Assembly (NCBI GenBank): GCA_019261985.1
Contig: JAFAQY010000073.1
Coordinates: forward strand, 1-40,670
Origin: Bryobacterales bacterium
GTDB lineage: Bacteria; Acidobacteriota; Terriglobia; Bryobacterales; Bryobacteraceae
Direction of reading: 5' to 3'
DNA length: 40,670 bases
Part shown: positions 16,689 through 25,941 of the stretch, piece after piece
Layout of the letters: the number at the start of each line of letters is the position of its first letter
Position numbering within the stretch: position 1 is the stretch's first letter
The notes under the pieces: generated by a model
The model's input: the letters and a program-made list of their open reading frames with translations, nothing else
Told to the model about the DNA's origin: nothing
Database searches by the model: none
Program-made: the position numbers and the translations under genes

Positions 16689-17914
16689 ATGGATATTGTA
16701 ATCGCCTCTTTCGCCTGGGATTTAGGTCGAAGCATCGTCACATGAGTAACGATTCCAAGAAAGCCGCAGACGCATATCGCCGCGGACATGGGCAGGGCGG
16801 TGGTGCTATTGATCGCGCCGAGCACGAGCACCGCGATTGCCGCCATGCTGAATTGCAGGGTGCCCAATAACGCGGACGCCATACCCGCGATGCGGCCGTG
16901 ATTGGCCAGCGCGATTGCTACGGCATTGGGAAACACGAAACCGATCGCCGACATGTATAGGAAAAGCGGTACTGCGATGCCCAGCATGCCGCCGGCGCGG
17001 GTGAAGCCCGCGATCATAATAATTGCGCCCGCGATAGCCTGAACGATGGCGGCGTTGCGCATCAGCCGCTCCGGAGGATGGCCGTGAAGCACCCGCCCAT
17101 TCACCTGGGCGCCGATGACGACAGCCGCGGCATTCAGCCCGAAGAGCCACGCAAAACGATCCGGCCTCATGCCGAACAGATTGATGAACACGAACGGCGC
17201 GCCCGCGATATAAGCGAACATGCCGCCTGAGCTGAAGCCGGTGGCCATTGCCGAACCCAGAAAGAAGCGGTCTTTCAAGAGGTCGCCGTAGGTCTTAAAG
17301 ATGTACCCCATCGAAAGCGGCTGCGGCTCGGGAAGGGTTTCGGGCACGCGGAAATAAACACCGACTAGCGCCAGACTGCCCGCGGCGGCTACGCTCAGAA
17401 AAATCGCCTTCCAGCCGAGCCATAACAGTACGTAGCTTCCCAGCAGTGGGGCCACAAGCGGCGAGACGCCCATCACGAGAATGAGAGCGGAGTAAACCCG
17501 GCGCGTCTCTTCTACCGGAAACAAATCGCGAACCATTGCGCGCGACATGACCGCTCCCGAGCAGGCGCCAATGGCTTGCAGCAGCCGGAACCCGATCAGA
17601 GCGTGCGCCGAAGACGCCAGCGCGCATGCCGTGGAAGAGATCACGTATAAACACATGCCCGCATAGATGGGAGGCTTGCGGCCGAAGCGATCCGCTACAG
17701 GACCGTAGAGCGATTGGCCGAGCGCAAAGCCAAGGAAAAAAGATGCGAGAGTGAGCTGGATCTCTCCTTCCGTGCTTCCAAAATATTGCTGCAGGGCCGG
17801 CAGCGCCGGAAGATACATATCGATGCTCAACGGCGCAAACGCGGTGAGCGCGCCCAGGAGCACCACCATTTCAAATCTGCGTATTCCCGACAGGGAGGCG
17901 GCTGCCATAGTCAT
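16685..17914 (-). CDS. MFS multidrug efflux transporter, Bcr/CflA type
   Basis: This 409-residue, 12-helix major facilitator carries the drug:proton antiporter signatures LSIDMYLPALPALQQYF in helix 1, GQSLYGPVADRFGRKPPIYAG in loop 2-3 and RLLQAIGACSGAVMSRAMVRD in helices 4-5, as in Bcr/CflA exporters. It should export drugs or small metabolites across the inner membrane. Start is ATG 17914, with an in-frame ATG two codons later. It is translationally coupled to the downstream MBL-fold gene and divergent from the TonB receptor, with 148 bases between the starts. Confidence 0.88.
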   Translation of the reverse strand: MTMAAASLSGIRRFEMVVLLGALTAFAPLSIDMYLPALPALQQYFGSTEGEIQLTLASFFLGFALGQSLYGPVADRFGRKPPIYAGMCLYVISSTACALASSAHALIGFRLLQAIGACSGAVMSRAMVRDLFPVEETRRVYSALILVMGVSPLVAPLLGSYVLLWLGWKAIFLSVAAAGSLALVGVYFRVPETLPEPQPLSMGYIFKTYGDLLKDRFFLGSAMATGFSSGGMFAYIAGAPFVFINLFGMRPDRFAWLFGLNAAAVVIGAQVNGRVLHGHPPERLMRNAAIVQAIAGAIIMIAGFTRAGGMLGIAVPLFLYMSAIGFVFPNAVAIALANHGRIAGMASALLGTLQFSMAAIAVLVLGAINSTTALPMSAAICVCGFLGIVTHVTMLRPKSQAKEAITISI

Positions 17915-17960
17915 TCATTATCGCCGTAATTTCGGCCTGCTAGCGGCGCTGAAACCGCTA

Positions 17961-18014
17961 CATACACCGCCTGTCATACACCGCCTTGACACCCATCCGG
18001 TGTAGCAATAGAAT
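17961..18014 (+). promoter_or_regulatory. sigma-70-type promoter with operator-like repeats
   Basis: TTGACA at 17986-17991 and TAGAAT at 18009-18014 are exactly 17 bases apart and lie 49 bases upstream of the TonB-receptor ATG. Immediately upstream, CATACACCGCCT occurs twice (17961-17972 and 17975-17986). The core TACACCG reappears inverted as CGGTGTA at 17998-18004 inside the spacer. Three half-sites wrapped around a strong promoter suggest a repressor or activator site that may also control the divergent MFS gene. Confidence 0.65.
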
Positions 18015-18062
18015 CGCCCAGACAATAGGTCCGAGTTTCGACCTAGGGAAAGGGGACGGGGA

Positions 18063-21000
18063 ATGTCTAAGACTCTGTGGTCTTCATTTGGGTGTGTTTT
18101 CGGAATTCTGCTTCTTGCGCCGGTGGCGAGAGCACAAAGCACGATTTCCGGAGTTGTACGGGACAGTACGGGCGCAATTGTGGCGAACGCTCGGGTGGAA
18201 GCGTCCAGCGACGTACTCATTGAACGGGTCCGCGCGGTGAACACCGACGCGGAAGGGCGCTACGCAATCGTGGATTTGCGCCCCGGAACTTACACGGTAA
18301 CGGTCAGCCCAAGCGGGTTTGCCGCGACGCGCGTGACGATCGTGGTGCCCGCGAATGTGACCGTGCCTGTCGATGTGGAGTTAAAACCGGGGACCATCTC
18401 CGAAACGATAAGCGTCGAGGCGAACGTGGCGACCGTCGACGTCGAGAATGTCGCGCATCCCGAGACGTTGACACGCACCGAGATGGACACTCTGCCAACC
18501 GGGCGCTACATGCAGTCCATCGCGTCCTATGTGCCGGGTGCGCGCTTGAACGCACCCGACATCGGAGGCTCGCAGCAAATTGAGCAGAACTACATCACGC
18601 TGCACGGAGCGAATTCCACCGCAAACGTTTATATGTTTGACGGCATGCTGGTGAATACCACTTACCTCGACGGGGCCATTCAGCAATACATCGACAACGC
18701 GGCGATTCAGGAAACAGTGCATCAGACGAGTAATGTCGCGGCGGAGGCATCCGGCGGCGGCATGCTGTTGAACCTGGTTCCAAAGGACGGCGGCAATCAG
18801 TTCCACGGGCAGTTTTACGGCGCGTACAGCGGGGGCAGCAATTTTTGGCAGGGCGCTAATCTCGATCCCACGCTGATTGCGCGCGGATTGCTCGGGCAGG
18901 ACAAGACCGTCAAGATCGAGGATTTCGACGGCTCTTTTGGCGGCCCGATCAAGAAAGACAAATTGTGGTTCTTAATCACCGGGCGCGAACAGTATACGGC
19001 GACTCAAGCCGGCGCTTCGCAGTACCCCGACGGTCGCGCCGGTATTCAGGAAGGCGCCATATACGCCGGATCGATGCGGCTTACTTACCAAGTCAACCAA
19101 AAAAATAAGTTCAGCGCCTTTTTCCTTCGCAACTGGAAGCAGAAGGCGCCGGAGATTCTGGACGGGGGGCAGGGCGGATATCTGCCCGCCGACCCTTCAG
19201 TGACCGCGACGCAGCGCAACCGGTGGCCAATGTACTACATTCTTCAAACCAGGTGGACCGGGACCGTTACGCCCAGGCTGCTTTTGGACGCAGGCATGTC
19301 CATTAGCCACCTGGACTATAACGATCTGTACATAAACCCGGCAACCGCCCAGCCGGCATTCACGCCAAACTGGTACGCGCTCACGACCGCCGTCGATCTC
19401 GCGACGCTGCGGCGCTACTTCGCTCCGCGGAGCAACCAGTATTTCCAGAGCACGCGGAATTACTTCAACGCGAACGGCGCCTATGTTACTGGCTCCCATC
19501 AAATCAAATTTGGTTTTCAGGATAGCTTCGGGCCATTCAAGACGAGCATCCTTGAAAATGGCGACGGCAGCCTCGTCTTCACCAACGGAATCCCAACTAT
19601 TTTTTCGGCAATCGACACGCCGTACTATCAGTGGCCGCGTCTGAATGCGGACTTAGGCCTTTACGCCTCCGATACCTGGCATTTCAAGCGGCTTGCGATC
19701 TCCGCTGGGATCCGCTGGGAATACCTAAGCGCCGGCATAGACGCCGAGAACGCCGGCCCTGGCCGTTTCGTTCCCGGGCGCAGCATTCCGGCCCAAGATT
19801 GTTCGACCATCAAGGGGATGGGGTGCTGGCATAACTGGGCGCCGCGTTTGGGAATCGTTTACGATCTGTTCGGGAATCACAAAACGGCTTTGAAGGCCGG
19901 TTTCGCGAAGTACAACTCGCAGTACTCCACGGGATTCACGAACAATCTGAACCCGATGTCCGTGCAAACCGAAAACGTAGCGTGGATCTTGCCGTCCGGA
20001 GCTACGGCCCCGGGCGGACCGTGCGCCCCCGTAGCATTCGAAGGTCTGCCCGCTCCCAACCCGAACTGTTTTCCCACGGGTGGTTTCTCGGGCAGCGGCG
20101 CGCTGCCTGGGATAGGCGCTGGGACCCTCGGCCCGAGCGCCAATCCGGCATTCGGCGCAATCACGGCGAATAACGGCGTGAATCTGGATCCCAATTGGCA
20201 TCGCGATTACACGTTTGCGTACAATGCCGGCGTTCAGCAAGAGGTTTATCGAGGCGTAACGCTGAACTTCAATTGGTATCGCGGTTCTCACTACCAACAA
20301 ACGCTTGTGCTGAATTATGCAGCACCTTTTTCAGCCTGGCAGCAAACCACGATCATCGACCCGCTGGATGGCTCGAAAGTCCCGTTCTACTACTTGCCTT
20401 CCGCGGCGCCCGTTCCGGTGACCTATCAAACCAACGCGCCACAAAGCCTGGTGAGGAATGTCTATACGGGATACGAGACTTCCGTTCAGGCGCGACTCCG
20501 TCGCGGAATGTTTATATTCGCGGGTTGGACTATCGATCGCGACATGGACCGTTCGTGCGCTATGAGCGCCGGCACGGTGACCACGATTACCGGCAACAGG
20601 TTAAACGATCCGAACAGTCTGCGTTTCTGCGATATGTTCGGCAGTTTGTATCAGAATCTCGGCGCTGTTCCCGGTCCGCCATGGCACAACGAAATCAAGC
20701 TCCAAGGGGCTGTGCCGATCCACTGGGGCTTGATCTTCAGCGCGTCCTTTTATAGCAGCCGGTATAGCGAGACGCTCGCAACGGGCGGAGTCGCGAACAA
20801 CGGTTATTTGACGCGCACCTGGACTGTCACGGCCAACTCGGTTTATCCGGCGAATTGCGTTGGTTGTACGCCAGGCACCCGGGTCTTCCCGGCCGGTTTT
20901 GTCTTGGGTCAAGCCTCGGAAGCGATAAACCTGGTCGCGCCTGGGCAAGTGCTGGCCCCGCGTCTTAACCAACTCGATTTCAGCTTAAAGAAGCAATTCA

Positions 21001-21224
21001 GGATAAAGGAACGGCTGTCGATTGAACCCGCCGCGCAGGTTTTCAACTTGTTGAACAGCAATGCGGCGGTCCTGGAATCGGGCGCGCTCGGCAGCGACGC
21101 CGCCCCGTTGCTTCCGAAATCCTCGTGCAGCAGCTCATCTCCGGCTAATTGCGGATTGGGAGGCACGGTGAACACGATTACAAATCCGCGTCTGCTACGG
21201 CTAGCGCTGATGCTTCAGTTTTGA
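18063..21224 (+). CDS. TonB-dependent receptor with carboxypeptidase-regulatory domain
   Basis: The protein has 1053 residues. A signal peptide (up to VARAQS) is followed by a carboxypeptidase-regulatory domain (ISGVVRDSTGAIVANARVEA, then EGRYAIVDLRPGTYTVTVSP), a plug-like part (about 110-230, including ITLHGANSTANVYMFDGM) and a long outer-membrane barrel ending in LLRLALMLQF with terminal Phe. This is the Oar/SusC-like type abundant in Acidobacteria, which imports or exports large substrates through the outer membrane. Purine-rich AAGGGGACGGGGA precedes the ATG. No SusD or TonB gene is adjacent. The ligand is unknown. Confidence 0.9.
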   Translation: MSKTLWSSFGCVFGILLLAPVARAQSTISGVVRDSTGAIVANARVEASSDVLIERVRAVNTDAEGRYAIVDLRPGTYTVTVSPSGFAATRVTIVVPANVTVPVDVELKPGTISETISVEANVATVDVENVAHPETLTRTEMDTLPTGRYMQSIASYVPGARLNAPDIGGSQQIEQNYITLHGANSTANVYMFDGMLVNTTYLDGAIQQYIDNAAIQETVHQTSNVAAEASGGGMLLNLVPKDGGNQFHGQFYGAYSGGSNFWQGANLDPTLIARGLLGQDKTVKIEDFDGSFGGPIKKDKLWFLITGREQYTATQAGASQYPDGRAGIQEGAIYAGSMRLTYQVNQKNKFSAFFLRNWKQKAPEILDGGQGGYLPADPSVTATQRNRWPMYYILQTRWTGTVTPRLLLDAGMSISHLDYNDLYINPATAQPAFTPNWYALTTAVDLATLRRYFAPRSNQYFQSTRNYFNANGAYVTGSHQIKFGFQDSFGPFKTSILENGDGSLVFTNGIPTIFSAIDTPYYQWPRLNADLGLYASDTWHFKRLAISAGIRWEYLSAGIDAENAGPGRFVPGRSIPAQDCSTIKGMGCWHNWAPRLGIVYDLFGNHKTALKAGFAKYNSQYSTGFTNNLNPMSVQTENVAWILPSGATAPGGPCAPVAFEGLPAPNPNCFPTGGFSGSGALPGIGAGTLGPSANPAFGAITANNGVNLDPNWHRDYTFAYNAGVQQEVYRGVTLNFNWYRGSHYQQTLVLNYAAPFSAWQQTTIIDPLDGSKVPFYYLPSAAPVPVTYQTNAPQSLVRNVYTGYETSVQARLRRGMFIFAGWTIDRDMDRSCAMSAGTVTTITGNRLNDPNSLRFCDMFGSLYQNLGAVPGPPWHNEIKLQGAVPIHWGLIFSASFYSSRYSETLATGGVANNGYLTRTWTVTANSVYPANCVGCTPGTRVFPAGFVLGQASEAINLVAPGQVLAPRLNQLDFSLKKQFRIKERLSIEPAAQVFNLLNSNAAVLESGALGSDAAPLLPKSSCSSSSPANCGLGGTVNTITNPRLLRLALMLQF

Positions 21225-21264
21225 GTCGCGCAGCAGTGTACGGACGGCATACGATAATCGGCTC

Positions 21265-21534
21265 ATGTGCCGGAGTATCAAACCGCTGTTCAATTTCGAT
21301 CCGCCAGTAACCGAGGACGAGGTCCGCGCGGCCTCGCTTCAGTTCGTCCGAAAAATTAGCGGCTTCACGAAGCCTTCGAAGGCGAACGAAAACGCATTCC
21401 TGGCCGCTGTGGACGAAATATCCCGAGCTTCCTCGCGTCTGCTCCGGGCTTTAGAGACCAGCGCGGCGCCGAAGAATCGCGAAGACGAGGCCGCGAAGGC
21501 GAGGGCTCGCGCGGCCGAGCGATTTGGGGCTTGA
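21265..21534 (+). CDS. DUF2277 family protein
   Basis: The 89-residue product starts MCRSIKPLFNFDPPVTEDEV and has QFVRKISGFTKPSKANENAF, the hallmark sequence of the DUF2277 family of small cytoplasmic proteins of unknown function. It is all-helical by composition. The family length (80-95) fits. The stop overlaps the start of the following GNAT gene (TTGA), implying coupled translation. Confidence 0.85.
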   Translation: MCRSIKPLFNFDPPVTEDEVRAASLQFVRKISGFTKPSKANENAFLAAVDEISRASSRLLRALETSAAPKNREDEAAKARARAAERFGA

Positions 21535-22001
21535 GCATCGAAATCGCAGTGAGGCGGGCCACGCTCGACGATATCGAATTTCTGGTGAGCGGCAATGCGC
21601 GGCTAGCCGAAGAATCTGAAAATTTGTCGCTCGATCTTGAGCGCCTTCGCACGGGCATCGGGACGCTGCTTAAGGATCCAAGCCGCGGCTTCTATTTGAT
21701 CGCTGAAACCGCGGGCGTCCGAGCGGGCCAGATGATGATCACCTTCGAATGGTCCGACTGGCGAAACGGCGTTTTCTGGTGGATTCAAAGCGTCTACACT
21801 GTCCCGGAGTTCCGCCGGCGCGGCGTTTTTCGCGCGCTTTACAATCATGCCGGAGAGCTGGCTAAGCAGCAAGGCGATGTATGCGGATTGCGGCTGTACG
21901 TGGAGGAACGTAATCACCGCGCTCAGGAGACCTATCGCCGCTGCGGGATGAAGGGGACGGGATATAGGGTGCTTGAGGTCGACTACATCATCGAACGATA
22001 A
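21531..22001 (+). CDS. GNAT family N-acetyltransferase
   Basis: This 156-residue acetyltransferase shows the GNAT core: N-terminal IAVRRATLDDIEFLVSGN, the beta4-helix3 acetyl-CoA loop VYTVPEFRRRGVFRALYNHA (R/Q-x-x-G-x-G/A variant), and LRLYVEERNHRAQETYRRCG near the C-terminus. The substrate is unknown. The start is a TTG that overlaps the TGA of the DUF2277 gene by 4 bases, so translation is likely coupled. Confidence 0.85.
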   Translation: MSIEIAVRRATLDDIEFLVSGNARLAEESENLSLDLERLRTGIGTLLKDPSRGFYLIAETAGVRAGQMMITFEWSDWRNGVFWWIQSVYTVPEFRRRGVFRALYNHAGELAKQQGDVCGLRLYVEERNHRAQETYRRCGMKGTGYRVLEVDYIIER

Positions 22002-22096
22002 GCGGGAGCGCACAAGGGCCCGCGGCCTCCGTGAACCACAAAAATCGTACCTGCGGGCTCCGCTGGCGCCGCCAGTCTCTGGAGAATTTAGTTTAG

Positions 22097-22405
22097 CTAG
22101 CTAGCGCGCGGAAGTACCTCTCGCTCGATCTGGGCCGCCGCCGTGTCGCGAGCGAGATCAAGCTCGTAATCTTGTTGAAGACCGAGCCAAAGTTCCGCGG
22201 AACTCCCAAAGTATCGCGCCAGACGAAGAGCCATCCTGGCGCTGATCCCGCGCTTTTCGTTGACGATCCCAGAAACGCCGTTGGGGGGCGTGTGCAGCGC
22301 CCGAGCCAAGGCGTTTATCGAAATGCCCAGCGATTCCATAAACTCTTCGCGAAGAATTTCGCCGGGATGCAGCGGAGCCATCTTGGTGCGTCTCTTGGCG
22401 CTCAT
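22097..22405 (-). CDS. HigA-family antitoxin-like regulator (orphan)
   Basis: From ATG 22405 the product has 102 residues: PLHPGEILREEFMESLGISI, then a helix-turn-helix (NALARALHTPPNGVSGIVNE), then ARMALRLARYFGSSAELWLG. This is the HigA/VapI antidote pattern. AAGGAG precedes the ATG by 8 bases and excludes the longer frame to 22492. Normally a HigB-type toxin gene precedes higA, but here only 89 bases separate it from the divergent MOSC gene, and none follows. It is therefore an orphan regulator or a relic. The DNA-binding assignment is firm. Confidence 0.85.
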   Translation of the reverse strand: MSAKRRTKMAPLHPGEILREEFMESLGISINALARALHTPPNGVSGIVNEKRGISARMALRLARYFGSSAELWLGLQQDYELDLARDTAAAQIEREVLPRAS

Positions 22406-22494
22406 TGCAGCTACTCCTTGGAAACCACCTCCAAGTCCAAAAGCGTTCGGGCGCGATGAACAATCGGTCTGGTATTTGATAATAGTCGACAAAA

Positions 22495-22983
22495 ATGACT
22501 TCCGCTTTCGTTCTCCAGATCAACATCTCAAACGGCGGCATCCCCAAGCGCCCCATAGCGGAAGCCGTGGTTACGCCGCTTGGCATCCATGGCGATCGCC
22601 ATGCTCATCCCGAGGTCCACGGCGGCCCGAAAAAAGCGCTGCTTCTGATCACCTCCGAAGGCATCGAGGAGTTGAAGGCGGCCGGCTTCCCTGTCTATAA
22701 CGGCGCGCTGGGCGAGAACATCACTAGTACCGGACTCGACCGCCGCGATCTGCGAATCGGACAACGGGTGCGTGTCGGCGAGGTGGAGTTGGAGCTGACG
22801 AAAGTCCGGGCGCCGTGCTTCACGATCCAAGTCTACGGCGCAAACATCGGAGAAGCCGTTTACGACCAGGACGTAAAGTCAGGCGATCCGTCGTCGCCGC
22901 GCTGGGGGCTGAGCGGGTTTTACTTCCGGGTGATCAAACCTGGAATCATTCATCCAGGCGACCGCATAACTCTTTTGACATAG
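22495..22983 (+). CDS. MOSC domain protein
   Basis: The 162-residue product is a stand-alone MOSC (molybdenum cofactor sulfurase C-terminal) domain: PLGIHGDRHAHPEVHGGPKK, GALGENITSTGLD, IGQRVRVGEVELELTKVRAP followed by Cys, and a C-terminal HPGDRITLL. Such proteins (YiiM-like) bind molybdopterin-type cofactors and help reduce N-hydroxylated compounds; the Cys in RAPC is the expected ligand. The ATG lies 89 bases from the divergent HigA-like gene. Its stop overlaps the putative glnE promoter. Confidence 0.85.
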   Translation: MTSAFVLQINISNGGIPKRPIAEAVVTPLGIHGDRHAHPEVHGGPKKALLLITSEGIEELKAAGFPVYNGALGENITSTGLDRRDLRIGQRVRVGEVELELTKVRAPCFTIQVYGANIGEAVYDQDVKSGDPSSPRWGLSGFYFRVIKPGIIHPGDRITLLT

Positions 22984-23002
22984 AACCCGCTAAAATTAGA
23001 TT
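22975..23002 (+). promoter_or_regulatory. candidate glnE promoter
   Basis: TTGACA (22975-22980) overlaps the last codons of the MOSC gene and is followed after 16 bases by TAGATT (22997-23002). A transcript starting near 23009 would have a leader of about 18 bases before glnE ATG 23027, with no clear ribosome-binding site. Confidence 0.4.
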
Positions 23003-23026
23003 GGCGCCACGTTTGCGCTTGTCTCG

Positions 23027-25897
23027 ATGCAGCAACTGCTCACGCTTCCCTACCAGGACCGGCCCCGCGCCGTCCGCGAGATAGCGAATCTTTCCGATCG
23101 CCTTCCTCCAGCCGTTAGCGAGCATTTCGATAAATTATTGGCCGCCTCTCCGGCCCCCGAGCGTGCTTTGCAATCTTTCATGCGCCTTTGCGAATGGCAG
23201 CCGGCCGCGTTTGAGCGCCTTACAAGCTCCATCGCGGGCATCCGCCAGCTGGTAGCGGTGTTTACGCAAAGCCGCTTTCTCTCGGAGGAAATCCTGGAGC
23301 ATCCGGAATGGGCGGAACAGCTTCTGGATCAGGGAAAGGATTCCCGGATACTTCACCAGGTGCTCTCGGCTGACGATTTTCGCGCCGAGCTTGAAAAATC
23401 GCTTCCGCTCGGTGTGCCTCACCCGCTCGAATTAGCCCGCTTCCGCCGCAGGCAAATCTTGCGCATTGTCATTCGAGATGTCTTGGGCTTGGGAACGCTC
23501 CCCGAGATCGCCGCGGAGCTTTCCGAGCTTGCGGATGCGATTGTCGAAACCGCTTACGAGCGAATCCATCGCCATTTGATCGCTCGCTATGGAACGCCAA
23601 GGGCGGAGGATGGGCGGCAATCGCATTTCGCCGTGATCGCTTTAGGCAAACTCGGCGGCCGGGAGTTGAATTACAGCTCGGATATCGATCTAATGTTCTT
23701 GTACTCGGATGCCGGACAGACGGACGGCCCGGAGAGCATCACCAATAAGGAATTCTTCAAGCGAGGCGCGAATCAGCTTACGGCTCTGTTGTCCACGTAC
23801 ACGGCCGAGGGCATGTGCTACCGCGTGGATCTTCGTTTGCGGCCCGACGGCAGCTTGGGCGAAGTATGTATTTCGCTCGACGGCGCTCGAAAGTATTACG
23901 AGACCCGCGCGCGTGACTGGGAACTGCAAATGCTGATCAAGGCGCGAGTGGCCGCCGGTCACCGGGCCACCGGCCGCGCGCTGCTCGAATTTATCGAGCC
24001 GCGCACGTATTCGAGCACGCTGGACTTTTCCGCCATCGAACAGCTGTCGCTCACGCGCGAACGCCTGAATGAAAAACTCGCTCAGCGGCAAATCAAGCGC
24101 GGCATTCAGACGAAAATACGCGAGCGCGGCAACGCGATCGACGTGAAGCTGGAACGCGGGGGTATTCGCGATATCGAATTCGTGGTTCAGTGTCTTCAAC
24201 GTCTTTACGGCGGCTCGGAGCCATGGGTGCGGCACGGGGGCACTTTGCTCGCTTTGGCGCGCCTGCAGGACAAAGGCTTTTTGTCAGGCGCCGAATATGG
24301 ACGGTTAGCTTCCGCATATCAATTCCTGCGGCATTTGGAACATCGCCTCCAGTTCGAGGACGACCTGCAGACCCACGCGTTGCCACAGGACCCGGGCGCT
24401 CTTGAGCTCCTCGCTCGCCGCATGCCCGGAGGGAGCCTGCAAGAGCATTCCGCCGCGCAGCTCATGCGCGACCTGCACCGCCACTTCGAAGAAGTGCGCG
24501 AGATCTATGAGCGGGTGGTGCATGCCCGCCCCGCCGCCGCGGATGGAGCGCGCGAAATACCGGCTGCTCCAGGCAATGCGGCCCGCGTAAGCCACGCGGT
24601 GATGATTCTGGAACAGAGAGCGCCTGCGCTATCGGCGGAGCTCGCCCGCGCGCACCTGCAGCGGGGTTTCCGGCCCTTTGAACATTTTCTCGATCGCTTG
24701 TCGGGCGATCCCGAGCGCTTAGCTCTGCTGAACAACCATCCCGAATTGGCCGCGCACGCGCTCGATCTGTTCGAGCACAGCCCTTATTTCGCCGAGGAGT
24801 TCATCCGCATGCCGGAACTGCTGGATGAGGTCGCGAAAGCGGCTATCCCGCTGTACGGCGAAGAACCGGCCCCTTGCGAGATGACTGAGCTGCGGCGCTG
24901 GTTTCGGCGTGAGATGGTGCGCATCCAGACCGAGAGCGTCTGCAAACGCCATCCGATTTTCGATACTCTGGCGCGAACGTCCGAATTGGCCGATGCCACC
25001 ATTGCGCGCGCATACGAGATTGCAGTCGCGGAGACGCTGGAGACACACCCGCCACAGAGCTCCGGGTACAGGCCGTTGAATCAGATGTGGGTGGTCGCCT
25101 TGGGCCGCCTGGGAATGCGCGAGCTGGACCTCGCCTCCGATGCCGACCTGGTGTTCGTGCTCTCAGATTCCGACGCTTCCGAGCTGACGTTCTGGACCCG
25201 CGTCGCCGAGCACATGGTGGAGATGATCACCGCCTACACCGGAAGCGGCGTTTTGTTCGCGGTCGATACGCGTCTGCGGCCGAACGGGAGCAGCGGGCCC
25301 CTGGTACAGACCGAGAGCGTGATCAAGCAATACTTCGGCGATGCGGCGGAAGCGTGGGAAGGAATCACTTATATGAAATCCCGCGCGGTGGCCGGCGATC
25401 CCGATCGCGCCGAGGCGTTTCTTCACTCGCTTCAGGAAACGGATTGGCGCCACTATGGGCAGGCTGCGCCCTCGCGCTCGGACTTGAAGCAGATGCGCAT
25501 GCGGCTCGAAAAAGAGCAGGGCTCGTCGCATCCTCTGAAGGCCGGGCGCGGCGGCTATTACGATATCGATTTTCTACTGATGTATCTGCGGCTGAAGAGC
25601 GCCGGCATTTACTATAAAGTGCTGAACACGCCCGCGCGGATCGAGGTCCTCGAAAACATGGGTCATCTCGACCGCCCGACAGCGCAGTTTCTGCTGGAAG
25701 CTGCGACGTTCTACCGCGCGCTCGATCACGGCCTGCGCATCATTTCCGGATATATCGAAGGAAAATTGCCAAAGGCCGAAGCGCACCGCGAGATGCTCAC
25801 CAATTTGCTGGAGCGCTGGACCCCCATCCCGCTATCGGATTTAGGCGAGATCCGCAACAGCACTCGCGCGGTTTTTGATAAGCACTTCGGGGCTTGA
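23027..25897 (+). CDS. glnE: bifunctional glutamine synthetase adenylyltransferase / adenylyl-removing enzyme
   Basis: GlnE attaches AMP to glutamine synthetase and removes it according to nitrogen status, in the cytoplasm. The 956 residues hold two nucleotidyltransferase domains, as expected. The N-terminal deadenylylating domain has VIALGKLGGRELNYSSDIDL with Asp219 and Asp221; the C-terminal adenylylating domain has VVALGRLGMRELDLASDADL with Asp705 and Asp707. Helical regulatory segments lie between. Both Asp-x-Asp pairs are intact, so both activities should be present. No glnB or glnA is in the window. The ATG has no strong ribosome-binding site. The convergent ABC-permease gene ends 44 bases downstream. 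Confidence 0.95.
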   Translation: MQQLLTLPYQDRPRAVREIANLSDRLPPAVSEHFDKLLAASPAPERALQSFMRLCEWQPAAFERLTSSIAGIRQLVAVFTQSRFLSEEILEHPEWAEQLLDQGKDSRILHQVLSADDFRAELEKSLPLGVPHPLELARFRRRQILRIVIRDVLGLGTLPEIAAELSELADAIVETAYERIHRHLIARYGTPRAEDGRQSHFAVIALGKLGGRELNYSSDIDLMFLYSDAGQTDGPESITNKEFFKRGANQLTALLSTYTAEGMCYRVDLRLRPDGSLGEVCISLDGARKYYETRARDWELQMLIKARVAAGHRATGRALLEFIEPRTYSSTLDFSAIEQLSLTRERLNEKLAQRQIKRGIQTKIRERGNAIDVKLERGGIRDIEFVVQCLQRLYGGSEPWVRHGGTLLALARLQDKGFLSGAEYGRLASAYQFLRHLEHRLQFEDDLQTHALPQDPGALELLARRMPGGSLQEHSAAQLMRDLHRHFEEVREIYERVVHARPAAADGAREIPAAPGNAARVSHAVMILEQRAPALSAELARAHLQRGFRPFEHFLDRLSGDPERLALLNNHPELAAHALDLFEHSPYFAEEFIRMPELLDEVAKAAIPLYGEEPAPCEMTELRRWFRREMVRIQTESVCKRHPIFDTLARTSELADATIARAYEIAVAETLETHPPQSSGYRPLNQMWVVALGRLGMRELDLASDADLVFVLSDSDASELTFWTRVAEHMVEMITAYTGSGVLFAVDTRLRPNGSSGPLVQTESVIKQYFGDAAEAWEGITYMKSRAVAGDPDRAEAFLHSLQETDWRHYGQAAPSRSDLKQMRMRLEKEQGSSHPLKAGRGGYYDIDFLLMYLRLKSAGIYYKVLNTPARIEVLENMGHLDRPTAQFLLEAATFYRALDHGLRIISGYIEGKLPKAEAHREMLTNLLERWTPIPLSDLGEIRNSTRAVFDKHFGA

Positions 25898-25941
25898 TCG
25901 GAAAAACGCAGTGTCGAGACCACAGCGGGTCTTATAAACGG

